44,141 bases of DNA from Ophiothrix spiculata (Eukaryota; Echinodermata; Ophiuroidea; Amphilepidida; Ophiotrichidae): the NCBI GenBank assembly GCA_000969725.1, contig JXSR01S002365.1; one strand, 5' to 3'. This document shows, piece by piece, positions 12,037-24,000 of the stretch; position 1 is the first letter of the stretch, and every line of letters starts with the position of its first letter. Position numbers and translations under genes: made by a program. The notes beneath the pieces were generated by a model. It had not been told where the DNA came from. It ran no database searches and worked only from the letters and a program-made list of their open reading frames with translations.

Positions 12037-12651
12037 AAGGGGCATTGGACAACACTTCCTAATCTTATTTGTGGGTGATTTACACTTCATATATGTTAGA
12101 ATATAACAGTCAACTACCAGATCAAAACCTTCAGAAAAGTCAAGAATTATATTTTGTTTGTTGATCTTTGGTATGAGGCTATTGATGACATGTATGAAGA
12201 GAGAGCCAAACACTTGTTTGCAAAACATTCCTTTCACATCATAGATTGCAGATAAATCAAAAGAAATTTGAGATTTGCATTAGATCTCCTGAAAAGGCCA
12301 TTTAAAAAATTCAACTATAGGGGCAGTATTTATCGTTGTTGACAACGATAATTAAAAATAAAAGAATATCCAAGAATTTTGATATATAGGCCCGTATTCC
12401 AGAAAGATGTTTAGCTAAACCATTGTTTAACTGAGCATCAACTGTCCAGGAATGATATGCATCATTGCAGCTTTCAAGCAGAACAGTTCAATGAGTCGTG
12501 CTGTTGACGAGAAATAAAACCTTGATTTAGTTAAACACCTTTCTAGAATACGGGCCTTAGGGTTTAAATTTCATAATGACACTTAGCATGCTGTCATTAT
12601 TACCTTCAAATAATTGATTGGGGATGATGATGCACTTGTCCAATGCCCCTG
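12037..12651. mobile_element. TA-flanked inverted-repeat element, copy 2
   Basis: The ends are aaggggcattggacaa and ttgtccaatgcccctg, with TA at 12035-12036 and 12652-12653. It lacks the nested block of copy 1 but carries its own insertion at 12389-12557. Confidence 0.78.
12389..12557. mobile_element. Short derivative of the 10521-11750 foldback family, nested
   Basis: The ends ggcccgtattccagaaagat and tttctagaatacgggcct are inverted and match the termini of the large foldback element. TA flanks both sides (12387-12388 and 12558-12559). The sister copy at about 8660-8690 reads gatatatagggtttgaattt and is the unoccupied site. Confidence 0.82.
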
Positions 12652-12719
12652 TAAGTGATGCAATGGACCCTATCATTTTGTCTGTTCATTACCTTATTGC
12701 CACTAGGGCTAGTTTTTGT

Positions 12720-12915
12720 ACCTTGAGTTTTTTAGCATGCAGGCCACACTGAGAGACCTCTCATGATGGAAATCACGTTATTGTGACTTCTGAGCCACGG
12801 AGCAATTAAGAGTAAAGTTACTTGCCCAGGGAAACAAGGAGGCATGACCAGACTCAGACTCAAAGGCTGGACCTCTGTATTTATGGACCTTGCCTTCTAA
12901 CCACTTGGCCAGGCT
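12720..12915 (-). mobile_element. tRNA-derived SINE, minus strand
   Basis: On the minus strand the head reads gcctggccaagtggttagaa (A box), followed after about 30 bases by a B-box-like gtccagcctttgagtc, then ccctgggcaagtaacttta, typical of tRNA-derived SINE bodies. Confidence 0.6.
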
Positions 12916-13042
12916 CCCTTCAGATAAATTGTAATTTTAAAACTAAATAAAATTGTGCGAGTTTATCTTAACTTTAACATGACTATTATCATCTATTTCA
13001 AAAGAAGAGCCACTCTTTCTAAACCTTTCTCATGATAAATAA

Positions 13043-13249
13043 CATACTTGCCAACATTCTAATTTCAGAAAGAGGGACAAATGAGAAAAAAATGTTTAAA
13101 AAGAGGGACATTTCCAAATTTCCTATACATTACTATGTAGAGATATTTGCAAAAAGAGGGACACCTACTAAAATCACGGCATTTTACGGCATTAAGTTTG
13201 CATCAAAAGAGGGACTGTCCCTCCAAAAGAGGGACAGTTGGCAAGTATG
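13043..13249. mobile_element. MITE with CATACTTGCCAAC termini
   Basis: The ends catacttgccaac and gttggcaagtatg are perfectly inverted. TAAATAA flanks both sides (13036-13042 and 13250-13256). Internally aaagagggaca-type motifs recur five times on the plus strand. Confidence 0.75.
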
Positions 13250-13527
13250 TAAATAAAGATACATATGAATATTAAAAAGACTTTGAATGATCTTAAATTT
13301 TTGAAATAGTTGTGATATGCAGATGGAGTGTCATGATGCAAAAACACTAAAACGAATTTTTCCCAAGACAAACTTGATATGCACTTACAGACACTGTTAC
13401 ACTCGTACCACAAATGTAAGTATGGTCTCCTTCTAATAATGTGGTAGTCATATGGAATTTGTACATTTTAAGCATGGTGTAGGTACATACAATGTGTGCA
13501 ATGGACGATGCACGCAACCATTAACAG

Positions 13528-14037
13528 TCAGATGTGTGGGCTGGCCACATACCTAATTCCAGCGTGCAAATAATCAGGAAAAACAGCAGCCGTGGCGTCC
13601 AAAAAACATACAGACAAAAAAAGAAATGTACGACGATCAAAATTAAGAGGGGGAGATACCAGACTTGCTGCTTCTTTATCCTTACATGGGGCAAAATTGT
13701 GGGTATAAATATGCCAATCACACATCAAAACATGTCGTAATGTGAAAATATTGAAAACATGTTTGTTCCCTTGCAGTATCATATTTGTGTGGTTTGCCCC
13801 TCCATACAACTGAAATGTCTGTTCCTGAATATCTGCCCAACAAAGTAAAAATGCAGTAAGTGCATTGCAGATCAATTGCAAGTTACTCAATTTTTCCTTG
13901 GAGAAATCCTGCACAAATAGCAGACAATCAATTCTCTCATGACTAAAGGCAGTATCTACTACATCATACATATGTACATACAACTTCCTACCATGGGAGT
14001 CGTTTGAAGTGAAATTGCATGCTAATAGGATGCGCAT
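13528..14037 (-). other. Unexplained 169-codon open frame downstream of IQCH
   Basis: This open frame begins MRILLACNFTSNDSHGRKLY and has no stop for 169 codons in AT-rich DNA, which is longer than expected by chance in a window this size. I recognise no family, and no splice sites or codon bias convince me. It may be an exon of an unknown gene, an old retro-sequence, or chance. Confidence 0.2.
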
Positions 14038-14335
14038 ATATTGCGTTTCTACTCAGTGGGGCAGAGATGTTCAAGTTAATTCAGCAGAACTAGTGAACCT
14101 AAGTACCCCTTCAATTTGAGCCCCGTGATCGATGACACTGGCTAGAATACTTTGGTTAAACTGAACTGCACGTCGAAAGTTTCTATTCAGCACAACAGTG
14201 TATCAAACAATTAATTCCTACAAAAATTCAAATCATAGCAATCATGCTATAATGGAAGATCCGTATTGACAACTGTATCCGTATATAAAGAACAAATTTA
14301 TCAAGTATTGCTTCTTATTTTTGCAATCATTTCAT

Positions 14336-14959
14336 TTTAATAAAACTATGTAAAATTAAAATGCCATCGATTCAAATGTTATACATATATCAATAATAAT
14401 AAGCTCAAGCTTCAGAAATTAGTGAATTTTCAACCCTACAAATATTTCTGAATACTCATCAAAACTATTTACATATCAGTAAAAAAATAAATATTTCTTT
14501 CATTCTAATTACAGAATTATACATGGAATTTACATCAAATATTAATACATGCGCTACTGTATACAGCATCATAGTAACTAAATGCATCATAGTTCGTGAC
14601 ATTTACATGTCTAATTTCTTCTGATGCATAGGAGCTACAATGGTTAGGTTGTATGTCCAAACAGATTTACTTGCACAATAGACATTTGCTAACATTTATC
14701 ATTTCAACCAACCAAGAATATCCAAGTTTAAACCATTATTATGTTCAGAGAAATTTTCTTCCCATATTTCCATATCATATATTATAACAAGGGCCAGTTG
14801 CTCTTGCTCTTATCAAATATCTAGATAGCAAACGTTTTTTTCTGAGACAGAGAAACAAATGTGTTTGGAAATACAGTCTTATCAATGCATATTAAACTTA
14901 ACTTAAATGAACAACATAAAGGTTGAAAACCATCAACAAAAGATTGGAAGGGAGTGTGT
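14336..14959 (-). other. Probable IQCH 3' UTR
   Basis: This AT-rich stretch directly follows the stop codon in transcript direction. A minus-strand ATTAAA (plus TTTAAT at 14336-14341) is a possible polyadenylation signal about 620 bases after the stop. No transcript data are visible, so the end is a guess. Confidence 0.35.
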
Positions 14960-15073
14960 TTAGTCTACATCTTGTATGATACTATCATCATCTTTTTCTT
15001 CTTTATCATCATCTTTTCTGTCCATGTTTTGAATGGTAGTACCAAGAATGCCTTCTATATCTGTGATTACATG
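14960..15073 (-). CDS. IQCH: IQCH visible exon 21, last coding exon (residues 1141-1177 and stop)
   Basis: The acceptor is a T tract followed by ccag. It reads [20 protein letters not shown] and then an acidic Asp/Glu/Lys tail to TAA at 14960-14962. Phase 0 from exon 20 is kept. Confidence 0.9.
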   Translation of the reverse strand, partial: HVITDIEGILGTTIQNMDRKDDDKEEKDDDSIIQDVD

Positions 15074-18000
15074 CTGGAAAAAAAGGGGGGAAACAGGATT
15101 TCTGTTTAATTCTTCATTATACAGTCATCAGCAAGGAAAATTGTACTTTATAGAATATACTCTATAAACCTTTACGTATGCAGCAAGCAGCCGATTAACG
15201 TACATAAACCAATATGACCATACGTGGAAGTAAATTAGTCCGTAATTTTTCAAGTTATAAAAACGTACCAAATCTTGTAGTCTGTGTTACCAACCAAGAA
15301 ACTTTACAAGTGAAACAAACTAACTCCAACCCACGATCATGCTATAAATAGAAAACAAGAGTTGCCTTGGTCGCTGCGCTCCCTCAGACTCAAATTTTGC
15401 TGCGCAAAGTTTTCTACTATGGCAAGTGCCTTCAGCGCTTGCTTAAATAACTTGCGCTGGTCAGTGGACAAGGTGTCTAACAAAAACTACAAATCTTGCT
15501 GAATATTCATATGAACTTTTGTTTTATGTTTGTCACTGTGGTAGCAACAAAATTAGCCAAAATAATACAGAAATCATGAACGACTCATGTTCAGAAACAT
15601 TAATACGCAGTGATTTGGTCTTAATCAATCCTAATCAATCATTACTAGTCTCTTACACAATAAAAAACCACCAGTTTGCAATGTTGTAGAATACAATGGA
15701 CATGCTTGGATCTCAAAACAGAGTCTGGTTGCTTTTTGCACACTTCAAGGTTTATAGAGTATAGATGGCACTGCCCAAATTATTATGTTTTCCCTTATGC
15801 CACACCCATCCCCCAACTTAAACAAATTTTCCAATTGGGATTGAACCTAGGACCTCTCGATTGCTAAACAGACATCCTACCAACCAAGCTATCAAAGCTT
15901 AAAGTAAACACCATAACTTGTGCAAATCCATTCACTGCACATGGTGTGACTCGATTCGCCTACTTTACACATACTATTATCAAACCATTTTTTTTTTCTG
16001 AACTCACAAACCCCAGAATATCTGCTCCTGGCTTTAGATTCAAACCTGGGGATTTAATTAACATCTTGTCTCAATAGTTCAGTTGGTAGACAATCAATTT
16101 AATGAATGTTTATAGTTCAATTCCTGCCCCAGGACTAAACATGTGTTAAGTCCACTTTGCTATGCATCAAAAATAATTTTTGAACCAACATATTGAACCA
16201 ACATAAGCCAAAACATTAGGTCTGTAAACAAAAGAGGTTTAAGAGATAGATCAGGTTTAAAATTAGACCTGGTTTAAGAGGAATTTTGCTAAATATACTT
16301 TCCTCAACCAATATTGTCATACTTTGTAAGATTTGTAATTGAATCTTTTAATATTGAAAACTGTTGCAGTTTCAGTAAGTTTGACCTAGACCTGGTCTAA
16401 CTTTAAACCTGGTCTAAGTCTTAAACCTTTTTTGTGCATACATGCCTTAAAGCATGCTTAAAGAAATAATATTAAGTACGGTATCAAAATATGTGATTCT
16501 AACCTTAAAATTGGTAGTTCCTTGCATATTTGGTGCTGATATTTCTTGGTGAATGACCGACAGATTGCGTGCAAATGAAGCTAGTGCCCCCTGAAGGTCT
16601 TCACCCACCGAAAGCATTCCAACATTTTCACGTTTGTAGTTGTCAATTAATGTAAAGACAGTCCCCTGTCTCTCCTGAAAACAAAAAATATATATTATTT
16701 GCGATGAATATCTGGATCTGCTTAGTATAAACAATGCCATTTCATTTTAGTATGTTGCAATGCTCAAAATACCATACAAATTGCGATGCATGGCACCGTT
16801 TCCCATTTTCTATACTCATGCGTTGTCATGTTTACTTGGCTGAGAAATTGTGACAAATTATTGGAACTGCTGATTTATGAAAAATGTAACATACAGTTAA
16901 TCATCTGTTCAACGAATAAGACCTAATGTGTTCTGGAGCTCATGTGGAATAGCGCAGGACTCCGAATCAGAAGGTCTCGAGTTCGAGCCCCGCTACGGTC
17001 AACGACCTATGTTCTTGGGCAAGACATTTAATCCTAATTGCCTCCTTGGCCCAAGCATTATCATGGGTAGCTACTAGGAATATAATCAATAGCGCTGTAA
17101 ATTGTAGGCAGCTGATAGTTGGCTGTATTCTAGTGGTAACGGAATAAATGTGAAAGCGCTTTGAGGAAATTTGATCTTCGTAGAAAGGGCTATATATGCA
17201 CCAGCATTTATTTATTTATTTATTTTTGGACCAGTAAAGCCCGCCTTTACTGGTCCAAACATGACATGACTTGCATTGAAAATTTACCGTATTAAGGCCA
17301 AACAAAATAAAGTGTTTGTGTGCTCTCAATTGATAATCATTTATTTGTATTTACTCTACTATCATATGTGACCTGCTCCCACGAAACCCGGACAAAGTCA
17401 GGAAATATATTTTTGTGATTTGTCCTAATAAGGAATGCTGAAATTACAAGCTTTAAAATGATGTATCACTTGTCAACATTGCTAAACCTTTTGCCCATGA
17501 AAAATCAATAATTCACTTGAAAAATCCTTTGTTTTCTATTGATTTGTGACATGTTCATTGGGCTGTAACTCCATAAGTGCTCTGGCGACTTTGTCCGGGT
17601 TTTGTGAGAGCAGGTCACATATATCATCTTAAAATGGAGGCATTGATAATTCTTTCATTATTCATACCAGTGTTGCTGAAATTCATTGCTCAAAAGAATA
17701 CAGCAAAAACATGTATTGAAAATCATAGCATGACGGTAGATCTACAAATACATCTGGGGTAAATTGCTATATTTAAATTGGAATATTTTATGTTAGAACA
17801 GAGCTGTATATTTTCCAATGATGTTTATTATTTTTTAGCAAATGATTTGACACCATTCTTGACAGTGTTGTAACCCTCGAGGCCAGCTCTTTGCCTCGAG
17901 GACTCTTAAGGACATTTTTAGTACATGGTTCTCAGACATGTTGTCCTTGGCCTCGGACATGAAGTCCTTGGCCTTGGTCTTGGCCTCAGACAAAGTCCTC

Positions 18001-21000
18001 GGTCCTTGATGTCGAGGACATGCAATATCACTTGCTAATTATCACTCATTGATATTTTACAAACTCTGTGGGAAGGTACATGCATCGGGCACCAGATTTA
18101 ATTTGAATTGATATATTTTGCATTTTGCAAACAAAAAACATAACAATATCTTCTTTGCCACTGATGTTCAGTGCAACACTTCTAGTTTCAAAAATGCAGT
18201 CTAAATTTTATTTTAGTCCAACTTGAAATCTTGTGAAGTTGTTAAGTAACTCCCGTAGCAAAAATGTCTTGGTGCATTTTCATTGTGATGTACGTGTTGA
18301 AGTTGGTTTTCAGATCAAGCTATCATTTCAAATGATTCATTTTCCTCTGTGTCAAGAACCTGGACAAGGCAAAGGAGCTTGATCTCTAAAAACCTGCTTT
18401 AAGGAAGTCAGAGATATCTCTATCCTGGATATTTGCTCCCTTCCTTTACAAGAATTAAGAGAAACTGTTTCAGCTCCTATTTAAATTGAGTGGGTTCCTC
18501 AAACACTCCACATTGTACAAAGGAATGTACAATACAGTTGAGTCCTTATTTGCGAAAGTCTTTAGTCCTTGGCCTCGGAGACCTAAGTCCTTGGTCTTGG
18601 ACACTAAGTTCTTGCCTTGACTACAACACTGATTCTTGGTTTAAAGATCACTCAAATTTATAACTAAGAATGAGGATAAAAGATACAATTTATATTTATT
18701 CATATATTGTCTCAAATGAATAAGCATATTTTATTTATTTTATAATGGACACCAGTGTTTCCGCTAAGGCCGTATGGCGTGCCATTGGCGCAGCAGCGGT
18801 GAAAATTGGCGCAACAAGTAGTTACAAGTTTCTGAAAATGTGCGAGAAAGATATTTTTCTAGCTTTATTGATCTAATTTGCAGCCGCAGCTAATGATTTT
18901 GGCGCAAGCACCTATTCAACTTTGTTAAAATTGCTCAAACTGGCGCAAGTTCAAAAACCTTAGCGGAAAGACTAATGGACACCATTGTCACAACTATCAG
19001 ACAAAAAATATGACAAGAGAAATTCCATTTTGTATTTTCTTCATGCATACCTTGATATCAAAGCCAATACCATGAGCTCTACACATCTGGAAGAAGACAC
19101 TGTAATGGACAACGGCTAAATTGGTATGCCATAAACGAGTACTAAGCACTGCATAACGAGTGGTGTTAGGAGGCGGCTGCAACAAATGAAATAACAACAT
19201 TTTATTAGTAATGGTAAGAAATATGCCATTATAATCAATCATATTGTGGAGCAATGTGGCCCAGTGAGTAGAATATTGGACTTGTATCTACATGTTGTGG
19301 GTTCAATCTAGCCCTGGACCACTGTCACTGAGTCTTAAAACAAGATTTTATCCACATCCAAATATATGTAAAAAGTACTCGGAAGGTAAATCAGAATTGT
19401 TTCTGCTGTAAGAGTGGCATACCCCCAACAAATAATAATAATACACACCATTTATAAAGCGCCTTATACTACTGTTTCAAAGCGCTGATGCCTATTATTA
19501 CGCTGCCGTCAGGAAACCGTCACAATCACTTCGCATTCACCTAGTAGTCGCTGGCCAAGCGCGCACCCTTTCTGCACTTAGATTGTAATGTTTCCCATAA
19601 CAGCTTCCCAATAACGCTCAGGTAGACGAAGCAATGAGGATTAAATGCCTTGCCCAAGGACATAACCTGTTGGCCGTAGCGGGGCTCGAACTAACGACCT
19701 ACTGATTCGGAGTCCTGCTGTATTGCACTAGACCACATGAGCTCCAACAAACATACACACCATAGCGGAGTCTGGCCTAAACACCAAAGAAATTGAGATT
19801 GGTACCACGACCATTATCATATAAGTTTCAGTTTCAACTTTATTTTATTGTTCACAGTGCAATTTTCAAAACTTGCACCAATGTCTTATGTCAATAGATT
19901 GTAACGTGAGCACAGACGTCACACACGTTTTCTATGGTGGTAATATCACTGTCAAGTCAAGTATCCAACCAGACACGTAATTGAGGCTTATTTCAGATAT
20001 CGAAGGGTCAGAGAATGACAAATTAATAATAGGCAATTCAAAGTTTGATACACATTTTTTAAATTTGACAATTGCTATGTGTTAAATAACCCATTTGCAA
20101 TATAAAGTGTAATATAAAAAAAAATTAAAATGATAGACAAAACCTGTTGTTGGATATCTCCCTCCTGTAGCATTGCTGAAACCATCTCTGCATACCCCAT
20201 CCCTGATACCCCAGCTATCCCTTTATGGCCCATCTTGATTATCTCGCTGTCGCTAACCCCTCTTCTTCCAATCCCTCCCTTTGGTAAGACAACTGGCTGG
20301 GCAGATATTCCCTTGTTACCTTTTCCCGCATTTCCCTGCGCCCACTGGTTGACGGTTTTTAGTCCCTTGCGGCCCTTTTAGGTTCAAATGTAATTCAATT
20401 AGAAACGGTGAAAAGTTTTTGTTAATTCTAAAGATTGAACATAACGTATTAAATGCATCAAAATAATCATGATTTAAAACAATCAATTAAAATTGGACAA
20501 AACATTCAAACCAAATCAATATTCCATTTACTTTAATACTTAAAAGTATTAAAGCTTTATGAAACTGAGCTAAAAAAAAATGGTCATTTCACTATTCAAA
20601 CTATAAACTATTAATCGGCATTCCTGTTGTTGAGTTATAGCATTTTTTTTCCTGGCAAAAAAATCTGGCAACCATAGATGGAAATGGGAAACTAGCTAAA
20701 AAGTAAAAGATGGATAGCCATTGGTCAGACTGACATTCCAGCCTAGTTTAGTAGAAATCCCAAACAATCATGGCAGAACTGTAGTCACAATGAAATCACA
20801 TCACCAATCCATGTCTCATTCTGAGTTTCCAATTCACCCACTTAACGACAGAAAAGTGTCAATAGGAATGGTCTATAATATACTATATAACTCATCCATA
20901 GATTCTAGTCATTTGATTGGTAAGATTGTACAACATGACCATTTGTCATTTTTACTATCATTATCATCCATTTGATAGTCTTTACTATCACTTTCATCCA

Positions 21001-24000
21001 TTTGATAGTATATCAGAATTACAATGTACAGTATGGGTAATGGGTAAGTACATTAGTTTAAATGTATTATCAAATGACTAGAATCTATAATAGATGAGGT
21101 ATATAAAACAAATAAACTGCTTATATTTGTGTGATGGTAAAATATACCATCCCTCATTGAGAGATTGTTGATTACTGTTTATAGTAACAAACTGCCAATA
21201 ATACTGGATAGAGATGGGCCGATTCAATCGGGCTGATCCAAAATCGGCAGATTATTGCGAGATCGGTGACGAATCGGGATCGGTAAAAATCACAGAAACT
21301 ACCGATTCAGCCAACCGATTCATACATACCACAACAGTTTGAATATGTAGCTGGAAATCTCAATAATTCATGTTTAAAATGCAAGCATTCTGTGTTGTTA
21401 GAATTTATGTTACCTGCCTTACTTACAATTATCATTACAAGAACTTTTCAGAAAGCTGAAAACCATATTCTTTTTAGTTTATTTCATTTTCTGTTCTAAA
21501 AAAGTTCCATACTGATACGAGAAGCTCATTCAATAAATAACTTGTGTTTTCCCCCATCGTAATTCTGTACTGCGCAAACGCAAATTGCTGGCCCAGACAG
21601 GATTAGTCATTGTATCTCTACCCCGACCCGTACTGCACGCTACTGTACACTAACTACGGATATATGTGCAATCCACTCAGTATGGTATGGAGATGAAACC
21701 ACGTGTTTACGTTTCCGGCGAAACTAGGTGCGTTAATTTGCATTTCAATGAAACTGTAGATGTTGTCATCGCTTGACATATGTATAAATTTTATGAATGA
21801 ACTGTTTGGAAATCCCCAGGTCGCACTGCCCTAGATCATGCCTAGATAATTGCCCTGGAGGGGTACCTGTAATTGAGCAATTCAGGAAACCCATTATTAT
21901 AATTAGCCACGAGGCAGGGCGATGTATAAATTTTATGAATGAACTGTTAGGAAATCCCCAGGTCGCACTGCCCTAGATCGTGCCTAGATAATTGCCCTGG
22001 AGGGGTACCTGTAATTGAGCAAATTCACGAAACCCATTATTATAATTAGCCACGAGGCAGGGCGATGTATACATTTTATGAATGAACTGTTTGTAGAAGA
22101 CCCGGAGGGGTACCCGTAATTGGTCAATTCGCGAGACCCAATATTATAATTAGCCACGAGGCAGCTACAGGCATGTAAGTTTTATGAATGAATAATAGTA
22201 GTAGACCGATAGGGGTACCATAATTGACTCAATTTGAGAGACCCAAAATTATAATTAGCTAGTTGTGCGGCGCATAGGTGACGATGCTTTGATTAAACAA
22301 TTGTGAATCTAATTCAATATAAAAAGAATCAAGACAAGTATGGAAATAAAGGTAAACAGACTAACAAAGTAACTTGCTTTCATTTCTTTTATTGTCAATC
22401 TTGACCATTATTTCAATTTCTACATTAATTAATAAATAATCAAATTCCTGGAAAAGTACTAGTGATACTTACCACTTCATTTCCATTGAGAGTTTAAGTA
22501 ACTTCCTAACAAAATCGGGATCGGTATCGGATCGGGCCGATTCTTGAAAATTGAATCGGGAATCGGCAATTACCGATTTAGGGTGAATCGGCCCAACCTT
22601 AATACTGGATGTATTCATTTCCCCACTATCCACTTCATTTGGGAAGCACAGACCGAGCTAAAAGACCCAGGTAAACTTATTTACTTTGTATTTGTCATGT
22701 ATATTTGTGTGTTCAATTTTGGCTTTTTAGCCGTGATAAATTGCAAATAAAATACATATCTGAATCTGAATCTCAGCTGATACGAGCTAGAAATACTCAC
22801 TTCATCATCAAGCTCTTCATATCTCCTCCTTGCTACTTTCTTCTTTTCTTTGATAGGAGGCGGTACCTCAAACACACAGTTTTTGTTGTCTAATTTGCCT
22901 CCAGTAACAAATAACATGAGCTGTGTTAGGCCTACGCTGTCATCATACCAAAGATTTAAGTCCACTGCCCATAACCTTTGCTCCATCTGTAAAGAAATGA
23001 CAACAGAAATTCTGGACTAATTAACATTGCTTCACCATCATTAATTTCCTGCTGCATATTTGGAGTATGTGAAATTAAAAAAAAAACAGATATCTGAGTT
23101 TAATTTGCATGAGAGGTTTCAAAGTAAACAATAATTTATGACAAACGTGGAACCTAAGGATGGTGTTCTCTTGGAAAAAGAGAACAATGCCTGCAGAACA
23201 AGGTTGCACATTTAGTCATGGCTTGCAGACGGGACCAGTCCTCTACAGACTTGCTAAGTGAAGTTAATTGGCAGCCGGTGAGTCTGAGAATCACATATAA
23301 ATTATCATGTTTCTCTACAAAGCTTTAAATGATATGGCTCTTAGCTACCTATCTGTTCTTATGCACCTTCAAAATACTGATCCGACTGAATATAGGCATA
23401 TAAAGACTACGCTCTTCCTCTAACCAAACCAGGCTCATTGTTTCCAGATCATTAAAATATGCCGGGGATGTGAGCTTTGCTATTGGAGCAGCTCGCCTTT
23501 AGAACGACCTTCTCATTTGTCTGTGTGAAGCTCAGTCCTTGCCTTTGTTCAAGTGGCAGCTGAAAACTAAGTTGTTCCCATAATTTACTGCTTTCTGTGT
23601 CTTATTGTTGCTTTCTGTATTTATATTTTTGCAAAGCGCTGTTCTGTTTGTGGCGCTGTATAAATGCTTTCGTAATAATAATAATAAAAAGAAGACTTGA
23701 CTGGTCAGGAATATAATGGGACACACACAATGATCAAAGATACCAAAAAAATTTGGCAATTTCACAGTTTGCATCCATTCTAAATTGTGACATGGTCAAG
23801 GGGAATCAGTGAGATATCAGAAATATTGATTTACCAAGGAATAAAGGTGGGAAATTCTTTGTTTTCCAGTGCTTTAAAAATGTTCAAAGAATTGTTGTGT
23901 CAATAGAACTAGATAACCAATAATAACTTGGTTTGGATCAAAACAATGCAGTTTAATGCACAGTTAGGGTTGTAATAAAAATTCAGAATTGAAAATTGCC

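Noticed and set aside
20130..20381. Plus-strand open frame of 83 codons
   Set aside because: It is antisense to IQCH exon 18, which fits phase and splice sites on both sides.
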